Shown here: positions 14,135 through 25,285 of the stretch, one piece after another
How positions within the stretch are numbered: position 1 is the stretch's first letter
Layout of the letters: the number at the start of each line of letters is the position of its first letter
Origin: Paramecium sonneborni
Taxonomy: Eukaryota; Ciliophora; Oligohymenophorea; Peniculida; Parameciidae
Direction: 5' to 3'
Length of the DNA: 64,000 bases
NCBI GenBank assembly: GCA_905182985.1
Contig: CAJJDN010000129.1
Location: forward strand, 229,794 to 293,793
Made by a program: the position numbers and the translations under genes
The notes under the pieces: model-generated
What the model was told of the DNA's origin: nothing
Seen by the model: only the letters and a program-made list of their open reading frames with translations
The model's database searches: none

Positions 14135-15131
14135 TCACATAAATGGTTTTGAATAGGTACCAGTTCCTAAATTAAGTAATGTTCTTAATCTATCAATTTC
14201 ATCTTTTAATCTCTTATTTTCTTATAAAACATTATAATTAGAATTTGCTAGAGAGTATAATTGATTAATTTACATAATTCATTTCTATGAGATGATTATG
14301 GCCTTTAAATGACTTGAGATTGTTGTTGTTGTAATTGTAATTATTAGATTTATTTCTAAAGTGTTTCAATTTAAATTTTAAGTTATTAATTTTCTTATTC
14401 TAAATCACCTGCAGTTTATAAAACATATTCTAATTCATCAAAACCTTTTCTAAAGAATAATATGTATATATAATATACTTGAGAGTATCTAATTCTTATT
14501 TAAGTTTTTAGTTTTCTTTAGTTAAAGAATCAATTTATTTTTTATGATCATCGAAGGAATATTTGGTTAATTTATTTTAATCTAATTCAATTCTTAATGA
14601 TCTATTTTCTTATTCTAATTGATTTCTATCAGAAATGAATCTAGCTGTAAGTTCTCGTATTTCTCTATCAATTTATATTCTTTTTGATAGTTCATTTTAA
14701 TATCTTTAATCTTCACTTTCTTTATCTCTATTTTAATATTTAACTCTCCATTATTCACATTCCATTTATAATAGAGCAAGTTTCTTTTCATATTCTCCAA
14801 TTTTTATTCTTTGAGATATAACTTCATTTTCAACTAAATCTACACCTTTATATCTCATTTCACTATTATTTAGTAATTATTAGACTTAAGTATTTTCTTC
14901 TCTTAATCTATCATTCTCTACACTAAGTAAAAACACAATCATATAAATATCTTCACCTAACCATGGTTTATTAGGAGGTTGTCCACCTTACATTTCTTAA
15001 AAATTTGGTCTTTCTTCAATTATTCTAGCCTAAATTTATTTTAATTGAAATTTCATTCTTTAATCTTATTGAATTTATGCAATTTATTAAGGAATATCTC
15101 TATTTGGTTATATTGGTGCTCTATACTCCAT
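14135..15131 (-). CDS. coiled-coil protein, ~313 aa, Gln-rich
   Basis: ATG at 15131, TGA at 14135-14137, introns 14450-14478 (29 nt) and 14248-14273 (26 nt). N-terminus MEYRAPIQPNRDIPQQIAQI, followed by a conserved-looking GGQPPNKPWLGEDIYMIVFL near residue 55. From about residue 75 it is coiled coil with heptads of Leu/Ile and many Glu, Arg and Gln. Two poly-Gln-like patches arise from TAA/TAG/CAA runs. It ends LLNLGTGTYSKPFM. No enzyme motif; probably cytoskeletal. Confidence 0.8.
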
Positions 15132-15200
15132 AATAAATAAATTTATTTTTAAATCAATAACAATATATTATATTTATATATATATATAATATATATTTAT

Positions 15201-15968
15201 TCATTTACCTCTTAAATTATTATTATTAATCAATGTTTTCATTGAATATTCAATAAAATCTTATTCAAAGAAACTTTCTTCTTTTTTAAGCTCTAATTTC
15301 TTATCTTTAAGTTATTCAATTATAAGATTTTACATTTTCATTATTTTTTCTTTTTTCTCTCTTTCTAATTGATCTAAAATTAATTCATTACTAATCGCAA
15401 TTTATTATTAATTATCATCTTTATTTTTATATTTACTATTATTAGAATATAAGAGTAATAATTTTAAAGGGTTTCTTTCTTAAACTTAAGGAATTGCATT
15501 TAATAAAATGTTATTAAAAGTTTATTAGTTCAATTCTATTTATTGAATCTAAATATATTTATTATTTAATCCAGTTTTATTTATAGAACTATCAGATTGA
15601 ATAGGTTATTCTTATAAGAATTATTAAGTTTAAATAAGATTATTTTAGGTTGATGATTTTTAAGAGAACTAATTATCATTTTATTTATCTAGCTAATATT
15701 ACACTAAATTTATTTATTCTTTGTTGTTTAGAATTTAACAAGACTCTTGAGAATGGTTCTAATTTATTTCATTTTATTTAAAGAGTGATTCTTCTTTTGT
15801 ATTGATAATTTACGAATTCAGATCTATTTCACTAACTATATCCTATTTAATTTAATTTAATACCACTCTTTCAATAGAATCAGTTACCTATTAATCTTAT
15901 ACATTATTCTAAATAGGTTAGAATCCAAATAGAGTAACTAATATAATTATTACAATCAAGATTCTCAT
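15201..15968 (-). CDS. secreted or lumenal Gln/Asn-rich protein with signal peptide
   Basis: 255 residues, no intron, ATG 15968, TGA 15201-15203. The N-terminus MRILIVIIILVTLFGFQPIQ is a clear signal peptide or signal anchor (one Arg, then 15 hydrophobic residues). The rest is hydrophilic, rich in Gln, Asn and Ser, with a C-terminal coiled-coil segment (about 175-240: LDQLEREKKEKIMKMQNLII). It ends NNNNLRGK. No known domain seen. Start chosen because it gives the only signal sequence. Confidence 0.75.
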
Positions 15969-16416
15969 TAAAAACGTAAATTAATTATGGATAATCAATT
16001 CAAAAATATTATAAATACTTACTTATAACTACTAAAAATTATTATGAATTCATCAGATATATTTAACTTAAAATAAATAGAAAGTATCAATTATTATGTT
16101 TATTTGGTAATTAAATTTTTAAGATAATCAATTGAAGATTTGTTTACATAATTTCATCATAAATTATCAATTTAAACAATAATTTCAATCTACATTAAAG
16201 TTTTATATCCTTGCATAAACATATATAAACATATGGTTTTTAGATTATTTTAAATCTGATACTTTTCTAATTGATCAATAATTCAAACTTTATATACTTA
16301 TTATAAATTAAACAAAAAAAAAAGATTTTAAACAAAATCAATTGATAAATTCCTTTCAAAGATAATAACCAACTTCAAAAAACATTAATATAAAAACTAA
16401 TCTAGGATATAAAAAA
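15969..16416. other. Gene-free AT-rich stretch
   Basis: About 450 bp upstream of the signal-peptide gene. Oligo-A/T tracts only; I see no coding frame with protein-like composition. Confidence 0.5.
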
Positions 16417-16836
16417 TCACAAAAACAAATAAAGATGACTTTATGACTTATATTCTTGTTTATTTAATTAAATATCCAAAATATTGAATTAACATCTTAT
16501 GAAAAAATCAAATAAAATAATTCCATTATACAGATTTACTAATGATTAAGATTAAATATTTCTACTCTTTTTATATTGTGTCTAAAAATTTATATTAAAA
16601 TAATAAACCAGATAAGGAATCTCTTATATTTACAATTTTACTTAATCAGATAAAATAATAATCAAAATTACACATAAAAAAACTTAAAAAAGAAATTACT
16701 AATAAAAAGATTGTTTAGAAATGTATATAATAATTCTCTAAAAAGACATTACAAAAATTTAATAATTTTAATTCATATATCTTAAAAAAAACCTTTTATT
16801 TCCAAAAAACCATTACCTTTACTTTAGAAACATCAT
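16417..16836 (-). CDS. possible small protein, weak support
   Basis: 139-codon frame (ATG 16836 or 16833, TGA 16417-16419) lying in a ~970-bp space otherwise without genes. The product begins MMFLKQRQWFFGNKRFF, has a hydrophobic patch (VFLCVILIIIL) and a Gln/Asn-rich C-terminal half. With TGA as the only stop and ~80% A+T, a frame this long is not rare by chance. I recognise no family. Kept because the spacing would suit a gene here. Confidence 0.25.
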
Positions 16837-16935
16837 TAGAATTTTATACTAAATATTGATTTTTTATTTTTGAAACCTTTATTTAATCAAATGACTTTCA
16901 TATTTACTTCACTTTATTTATAAATTTATTTATTA

Positions 16936-19900
16936 TCAATCATTATATTACTATTAATTCTCCAATTATTAAATTAATTTCAATGTATATGTTACACTTT
17001 CAAATTAATTTTGAGGTAATTCCATCAATTAATTTTTGAATTCTTTTTTGTAATATTTTCTAAAATTCTTTTCAAATTCTACCTACTTGTCTTTTGAATA
17101 TTATTTAATTTCCTTTAATAAATTTACAAAATCACTCTTTATTTAGTTTGCATAATTTTATTAATATTTCTATTCAAATTTTATCAAAATTTTCTCTAAA
17201 GATGTTGAATTTGCCTATTAATTACTTAATCCCTTAAACATTCTATAAATACTTGGTCTATAGTAATTTTTTTCTGTTCCTAATACATCATCACTTTAAA
17301 TTTAATTCAATATTTCAATTAAATTTTAATTCTTCTTTTGATTTGATATAGTACTATGTTATTCCTTTGAAACAAGCACTTTTTACTTATGATATATTAC
17401 TGATTATTATTTATTCTCATAGATTTAATCTTTATATAGTAATAATCTTTAAAAAGTCTGACTTGACACTTTATAATACCTAAGTAATAATTCCATAAGA
17501 AATCTTAATTTTTTCATTCTTATATTTAAGGCTTATGGTTCTTTATAGATAATTAATTCATTAATTTGCAAACTTTCATATATCTAATTTTCAAATTCAT
17601 TTATTTCATCGACTATGACTTCCTATTATTCAGTAATTATAAGTATTTCCAATTCTCCTGCTTTTTGAATGATTTAAGCAAAATCTTAATATTGAAGATT
17701 TTATCTTCTTGTTATACATACCCTGTTTTTCAATTATTATAATTATTCCTAATTAAATTTAATTTATGTTCTCTTTGATAATTAATTCAAAGTTATAAGA
17801 TCTGTTTAAAGATAGCTATAAAATTTGACAAATTTAAAATCTAAAATACATTCTACATATCCATAAAGTAATAATCTCAATTGACTAGAATGAATTGTAT
17901 CTGCTATAAGATCAAAAATAAATGAGTATTATTTAAACATTTCACTATGTAGAATACTTTATATCTCAACTTATATAGTTTTATTGAATGTATCCTCTTT
18001 TGATTTTGATCTTTCTGTAATTAACAAACATGTTAATTAAATCAATTCACAAATTTAATCTGGAAAATATAAATCATCAGGCAATAATTGCACTTAATTA
18101 CTTTATCTATCGCAAAAGAGTTATAAAATTTCCTTATCTTCCTCTTAAAGTTCATATTAAAATGAATCTCTTTTCTTATTTCTTATTTCTTCAATCTCTT
18201 TAAAATGTTCCTTCATTTGAGGATATATTACTGAAATCTATTAACAATATTAGGNACAAAATCACTCTTTATTTAGTTTGCATAATTTTATTAATATTTC
18301 TATTCAAATTTTATCAAAATTTTCTCTAAAGATGTTGAATTTGCCTATTAATTACTTAATCCCTTAAACATTCTATAAATACTTGGTCTATAGTAATTTT
18401 TTTCTGTTCCTAATACATCATCACTTTAAATTTAATTCAATATTTCAATTAAATTTTAATTCTTCTTTTGATTTGATATAGTACTATGTTATTCCTTTGA
18501 AACAAGCACTTTTTACTTATGATATATTACTGATTATTATTTATTCTCATAGATTTAATCTTTATATAGTAATAATCTTTAAAAAGTCTGACTTGACACT
18601 TTATAATACCTAAGTAATAATTCCATAAGAAATCTTAATTTTTTCATTCTTATATTTAAGGCTTATGGTTCTTTATAGATAATTAATTCATTAATTTGCA
18701 AACTTTCATATATCTAATTTTCAAATTCATTTATTTCATCGACTATGACTTCCTATTATTCAGTAATTATAAGTATTTCCAATTCTCCTGCTTTTTGAAT
18801 GATTTAAGCAAAATCTTAATATTGAAGATTTTATCTTCTTGTTATACATACCCTGTTTTTCAATTATTATAATTATTCCTAATTAAATTTAATTTATGTT
18901 CTCTTTGATAATTAATTCAAAGTTATAAGATCTGTTTAAAGATAGCTATAAAATTTGACAAATTTAAAATCTAAAATACATTCTACATATCCATAAAGTA
19001 ATAATCTCAATTGACTAGAATGAATTGTATCTGCTATAAGATCAAAAATAAATGAGTATTATTTAAACATTTCACTATGTAGAATACTTTATATCTCAAC
19101 TTATATAGTTTTATTGAATGTATCCTCTTTTGATTTTGATCTTTCTGTAATTAACAAACATGTTAATTAAATCAATTCACAAATTTAATCTGGAAAATAT
19201 AAATCATCAGGCAATAATTGCACTTAATTACTTTATCTATCGCAAAAGAGTTATAAAATTTCCTTATCTTCCTCTTAAAGTTCATATTAAAATGAATCTC
19301 TTTTCTTATTTCTTATTTCTTCAATCTCTTTAAAATGTTCCTTCATTTGAGGATATATTACTGAAATCTATTAACAATATTAGGATATCTCTTGATTTTT
19401 ATTTAATTATTATATATAATTTACAATGCATTATTAACTTAAAGCATTCTATTAAATTTAATGTATTAAATCTAATTTAAGAATTTCCTTAAAAACAGAA
19501 CTCAGTACAATAATATGTGGAAATATTTATTAGGCTATTATGATTGAATCCTTTTTAACTAATTCTATAAAGGCTTTCATGCTTGGATCTTTTTCAATAA
19601 CTTAAAAATAAATAGTTTATGTCTCAAATAATTCTGCTCTTATTGATTTTAATTTATATTAACTTGTAAATCTTACTTCCTCTATCTTTCCTAATAGTTT
19701 AGATAACCTTTATTTGCAATTCAAATCTTCTATTTAATCAATGATTAATTAGATTTAATTGCATTGTTCCTATCTAGCCAAATCAAATTCTTATTGTTAG
19801 TTTTTCTAACTAAATATTACTTAAGCATTATAAATAGTAATTTTCATATCATGAATATTGCTATCTAAATATTCAATAGATTGTTCCAATTAACTCTATA

Positions 19901-20159
19901 TGTTAATCATTTGTAGACCTAAATATCTAGCTAATATGCATCCAAATGATTCCAGTGATTAAGTTAAATGCTATTTCGGAGTTGTTTGATGATATTCAAC
20001 TTTTGATTCAAGTAATTACTCTTTACTACTTCCTCCAAAACTACATATTTATATTTAACTTTACTATGCGCTCTAATTAAAAATGCTTGCTTGATCTTTC
20101 TGATGTTCACTTTTTGTCTTAAAGAAAGAGAATTATTCTTAGGTTTTATCTTTTTACAT
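16936..20159 (-). CDS. uncharacterised helical protein, interrupted in the assembly by repeat B
   Basis: ATG at 20159, TGA at 16936-16938. As assembled the gene contains a 1129-bp duplication with an N at 18255, and the frame is lost across the N. Removing one copy gives an uninterrupted frame of 698 codons (697 aa, no intron), strong evidence that the duplication is an artefact. The product starts MQKDKTQEQFSFFKTKSEHQ, is mostly alpha-helical with long Gln/Lys/Glu stretches and several hydrophobic helices (LESFGCILARYLGLQMI; LQLLLYGYVECILDFKFVKF-like), and ends QLENQQQYND. No transmembrane segment or motif I can name. Confidence 0.8.
17126..18254. repeat. direct repeat B, first copy (contig-end overlap)
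   Basis: 1129 bp apparently identical to 18256-19384 (offset 1130), separated by a single N at 18255. Entirely within one coding sequence, and the offset (1130, not a multiple of 3) puts the two copies out of frame with one another. Confidence 0.9.
18256..19384. repeat. direct repeat B, second copy (contig-end overlap)
   Basis: Second copy of 17126-18254. The coding frame enters it correctly from 20159 and continues without a stop to the N. Confidence 0.9.
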
Positions 20160-20595
20160 TATTTTTATATTTTATCAATAAAAATTATACAACTATAACT
20201 ATAACATTATTATTTATATAAATAATTAGTTTTTTGTATGTCTGGGTTCCACAATTCTTTTCTTAATAATTAATTTTTACTTTTTATGTCATCCCACAAT
20301 ATTAGTCACAAATATCGAAAATTAAATTCATATTCATTTCTCAATACCTTCAGATAAATCTTTAATTAACAAACTTATGATCAATTTTTATATATTATAA
20401 ATATTACAAAAAAAATAATTATTCAAAACATATTTTTATTTGAAAGGTTTAATAAAAAAATAAATTAAAATAATATTTGATTTGTCTATTCTTTTTTCTA
20501 AACAAAGAAATAAGTGTTAATAATTTTAATCAACAGGATGTAACTAAATTTGTGTCTTTAATTTTATAAATAAAATAGAAAAATTATCAAATTAA
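20160..20595. other. Divergent intergenic region
   Basis: About 435 bp between the unknown helical-protein gene (minus) and the cyclic-nucleotide-binding gene (plus). It should contain both promoters. No gene and no recognised motif. Confidence 0.5.
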
Positions 20596-22470
20596 ATGAA
20601 AAATAAAAGGTCAATAATCTAAGAATAACAACCAGATCATGAATAAATACGTAAATAGAATGAATAAAATCTATAACCAGCTGTATAAGTATATAGAATG
20701 TATACTCAATTACATACAGTAGCTTAAGCAGAATAAGTTGCTGATTCTTTATCATCAATAGATTTTATACAGAAATAATGTGAAAAGAATATGAAGGTTC
20801 GAGAATTTGCAATGTACGCAGCATAATTTTTTAAATATGAATATTACAATTTGGGTTAACCCATTATGAATTAAGGAGATTATGGAGATAGATTTTATTT
20901 ATTATTAAATGGGGAGGTTGGAGTATATATTAAAAGATCAAATGAAGATATTTAACTTGATTTAGACTTTATAACTAAGCAAGTTAGTGAAACAAATATT
21001 GGTTAAAGTAATGTATAGAACAAAAGAAAAACTCTAATTTTGACTTAACAAAATAAATATGATTTAGCATTAAGAATGTTATAGGATAATAATATGTATT
21101 TTAATTAAGGAGTTCCTTTATTTAAGAAAGTATATTAATATTATTCAGGTCAATGTTTTGGTGATCAAGCGTTAATTCACGATTAACCTAGATCAGCAAG
21201 TATTATAGTAGTATCTGAGGAGGCTCATTTAATTTCGATGAATAAACATGATTATAGATTAGTTTGTGAGAAATAGATTTAAGAATAGAATTCAAACGTA
21301 GATTATTTTATGAGATTATTTAATGGAGCAAGTAAATTTACTGTGACTAAATTTATATAAAATTTAAGGACAATATAATTTTCAGCATAATAAATTTTAT
21401 GGAAAGAAGGTGATGAACCTAAATTTTATTTTCTAATTTTAAAGGGGAGAGTTTAATTGTATAAACATATTTCTGAAGAATTATTAAGTTAATCAGCAAC
21501 AAGAAAGAAGAAGAAGATAGTTTTAAGTCAATTATCAGATAATTCATTTGTTGGATAAGAAGAAATAATTGAATCTCTACCATATCGTTTGTATTCTTGT
21601 TAAGTATTAGATAATACAAATGCTTATTTTATGGAAGCTAATGAATTCAATAATTTAAAAAAGAACTTTCCAGATATTGTTAAATTACTTAAAGACAAGA
21701 GTTCTTTAATTTCTGAATATATGAATAATAGATAGAATAATATTATTTCAATATTGACATAACATGAAAGTTCATAATAGGAATAACCATAATTGATGAT
21801 AACTGAAAGAAAAACTGTATAAGAGATATTTAAAGATCCACTTGATAGACCAGATAAAAATGATATACGTTCATAGAAACCTAGAATACTTCTTTAAACT
21901 GAAATTGCTCATCAAAATATGTTATATCATTAAAAAAAATTACCAACTGATGCCAAGACTAAATTTTTGATGGTTGACACAAATCTTATAGAATAAATTA
22001 GAGATAGAGTTTCTAGAAAAGTATGGACTGGTGCTGAAAAGAAATTAAGAGTTAAGACTACTCAATTAGAAGACAATTAAATATTAATTAGTAGAGTTTA
22101 GAGTGCAATAGGTACAAGACAAAAGAAAATGTAAAAGTTTGAATCTTTAGAAACTGTACTCTAAATTACATCTTCAGAACCTTATTTAACTTCTCCTACT
22201 TTTGTAACTTCTACTACTAATACTATTCCCCTTATTTAGAGATCATGGAATCCTTAAAGTAGATAATTAAAAGCTAAATTACGAAAGACATACAGTTGTG
22301 CTAATAGTCGAAATACCCTTTAAACTAGATAAACTGAAAATGAAGATATATTCTCCCAATTCAAACCTCCATAAAGAATTCACACTGCAAAATCTACTAA
22401 TAGAAAAATGTAATATAACTATTATTTATTATTTAAGTTGTTCTGCTTTTGGATATCGCAAAAAGAGTGA
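20596..22470 (+). CDS. protein with two cyclic-nucleotide-binding domains
   Basis: 624 residues, no intron, ATG 20596, TGA 22468-22470. The first CNB domain (about residues 80-235) shows the beta-barrel signature GDYGDRFYLLLNGEVGVYIK and the phosphate-binding cassette CFGDQALIHDQPRSASIIVV. The conserved Arg is present; the usual Glu of FGE is Asp. A large insertion (~60 residues) separates these two parts. A second, more diverged CNB domain (about 245-355) contains ILWKEGDEPKFYFLILKGRV and FVGQEEI. The C-terminal 250 residues are basic, Ser/Thr-rich and low in structure. No kinase or channel segment, so it is neither PKG nor an HCN channel; it may be a PKA-regulatory-like or cilia-associated CNB protein. 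Confidence 0.85.
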
Positions 22471-22849
22471 TTAACTTTTAAATTTTATTTGATTTATTAT
22501 TTTTTATTTTATATTTAATTCTCCTCTATCTATTATAGTATTTCTTAAAATTTATATAATTTCGAAACTCTAATCTATATATGTTTAGATTAAACCTAGT
22601 ACTGTAAATCTTATTTAGAAAATAAAAATTATTAGAACATAATATACGATATATAATTAAGAGAATCTATAATCAACAAATTTTTGTTAAGTCAATTTTC
22701 TTTTGAGATTAAAGATTAGATTTATAAAATAAATGAGTTGTTAACAATAAAATATTGTAATATTGAAAATTAATTTCATGTAAAATTGTTTCTGTCTTGG
22801 AATATTATTAAATAAAGGGATTTAATGAAACAAAATTTTATATAAAATA
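22471..22849. other. Intergenic, no gene seen
   Basis: About 380 bp between two plus-strand genes; 3' flank and promoter only. AT-rich, nothing recognised. Confidence 0.5.
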
Positions 22850-23885
22850 ATGTTTTTAATTCTTTTGATTCCCTGTGTATTTTCTATAAAGAAGAATTTA
22901 GAGAAGGTTTGGATTGACACAGGTAAAAATTTTTGAGATAAAATCTAGATTCTGGAGATGGTTAAGCATTATCAATAATTTATGCTGCTTTTAATTTTAA
23001 TGTTTTAGCAATTTCAACAATTTATGGAAAAACATCGTAATTTAATATTATGAATTAGGGCTGAGAAAGCAGGAGAAAATGTGTTAAAAATAACTACAAA
23101 TATATAAATGCCTAATCATGTTCCTGTAATTTAAGGATTAGATCTTCCATACAATAATCATTCTTGTGTAAAATCATATAGTGATGGGATGTATCAGGCA
23201 AACTTATTTCCTGACCATTAAATTCCAATTTTCAGTTAAGATTTAACAAAAGAGCTTAATATTTAAATTGAATACCGAAGCAAGAATTCGACTGTAAAAT
23301 ATGATGATTTATATATTAGTTTACGCTTATATTATTAGGAGCAGCAACAAATTTTGCTAAACTTCTTTAAAAATATCCTGAGAGAATTAAGAATATAGGA
23401 AGTGTAATAATTGTTGGTGGAGATACAGATGGATGTGATCCTAACTTTAATTGTGATCCAGAAGCATTATAAATATTATTAGAAATTCTTTAAGCCAATA
23501 AAATTACTATAACATTTATACCAAAAGTTGATTAGGAAATTCCATAAAAATATAAAGATGCTATGATATAATTTGATAAAAAATTAAGTAATTGGGTCAT
23601 AGGAATGATAACATAAAGTTCATTTTCTTTACATAAATGTAATTAAAATAATATATATTAGTATTGGGAGTCTATTTTGTATCTAATATGGATTAATTTA
23701 CAATTGAAAAATATGGTGTGGAGGTGGAAGAAAATAATAATTGTAAGGGATATGTTAATTTCTTTGAAACATCATTACCAAATAAGGTTTAAGTTGTAAC
23801 ATAAATTAATTTGGATAAATTATTTAATAATTTAGTTTAAGTAATTGCTAAGGCTTCAAGAGGAGCTTTAATAAAGGATGATTGA
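22850..23885 (+). CDS. nucleoside hydrolase-like protein with signal peptide, probably inactive
   Basis: 312 residues after removing four introns (22923-22948, 23037-23058, 23294-23319, 23639-23661). Each is needed to move between frames that carry family motifs. Starts MFLILLIPCVFSIKKN, a signal peptide. The fold is that of the inosine-uridine-preferring nucleoside hydrolases: DTDSGDGQAL at the N-terminus, GAATNFAKLLQKYP (the G-x-x-TN-A loop), IIVGGDTDG, and DPEALQILLE. However, the Ca2+/catalytic motif, usually DTDxGxDDA, has Gly-Gln in place of the two Asp, and the usual HDPLA near the C-terminus is HKLLG. Family enzymes split ribonucleosides into base and ribose; loss of these ligands suggests a non-catalytic role or a different chemistry. 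Confidence 0.88.
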
Positions 23886-24102
23886 ATATACATTGTTAAT
23901 GAGTTTAAGTATTTATAATTGTTAATATATATATATATTAATCATAATGATTATGATTTACTAGCAATACTATTTAGAAATGAAAATGAATTAATTAATG
24001 AGAAAGATGAAATGTTTTAATGTTCCATAAAATGAAAAAAAGATAATGACGATTTATATTAGCTGAACTTAAAATTAAAATATACAATTATATATAATTA
24101 TA
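23886..24102. other. Short intergenic region
   Basis: 217 bp upstream of the ankyrin-kinase gene, containing a (TA)n-like run near 23925. No other feature. Confidence 0.4.
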
Positions 24103-25228
24103 ATGCAAATTCCCTAGACTTAACCAGAATATAGACCAAGTAGATTGACTCGATACTCTAATTAGACTTTTTTTTCAATGGAAAATTGTGATGTATTTAA
24201 CAATCAGAATGAAAATATGGGATTGGCAATGTAACAAGATTATTACCTTAAGGGATTAAATGCCAATGTTATAATAAGTGTTTGAAGTACGATATACATA
24301 ACATAAAGAAAACTAAATATAAAAATTTTATAACATGCCTTATTAAGAAAGAATGTATTATATGATTGATAAGGATTCAGGCAGAATATTTGATATGCGT
24401 ATACCTGAAGTATGAATTACATATATATAAAGTAAGCGAAAGAAATATAAGATATACTAAATGGTGATACTGTTAGTTTAATAAAAGATTAAGCTTGGAA
24501 TGACTTTATGTAATACAATTTTAGTATATAGATTGTTGACTAAAAAAATGAATGAACATTTACTAGATTATGCAGAATTGGGAGATGCACAATCAATAAA
24601 CACATTATTGTTACCAACTATTGAATATTATATCAATATTGATACAAAGTATGATTACATGATTAAATTGATTAGAGGTCTGGATGATTGGACAGCTTTA
24701 CATTTTGCATCAAATGAGGGAAATTTAGAAATTATGAACATTTTACTTAATCATGGAGCCACAGTGGATGCTTTAACTAAATTTTTAAGAACCCCTTTCT
24801 TTTTGGCTGTGATGTAGAATTTTTTAGATTGCGCAACAGTATTATTGTAACATAACGCTAATATCAATATCTAAGATAAAGATGGAAATACTCCATTACA
24901 TATTGCATCTTAAATGGGATCGATTGAAATGATATCATTTCTATTAGAAAAAAAAGCAGATCCATATATTAGAAATATTTATAATTAAAATTGTGTTTCA
25001 ATCTGTTGTGATGCTAACAGTTTACAAATCTTTATAAAATATGGATATGTTAAAAATGAAGAAGTAATTGAATTCTATTAATTTTAAGAATTATGAGAGA
25101 ACAATAATACCTGGAACCAATGTTCTTTTAAGAAATAGTAGATATGATCATGTAATGAAATTAATAACTACAGAAAAATAAGTAGAAGGATAATCTACAA
25201 ATAGTTTTAATTAAGCAGCAACTAATAC

Positions 25229-25285
<57 letters not shown>

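Noticed and set aside
24500..24817. 105-aa ORF with ankyrin sequence
   Set aside because: Internal part of the ankyrin-kinase gene cut off by a TAG (Gln) codon and the intron at 24510-24531.
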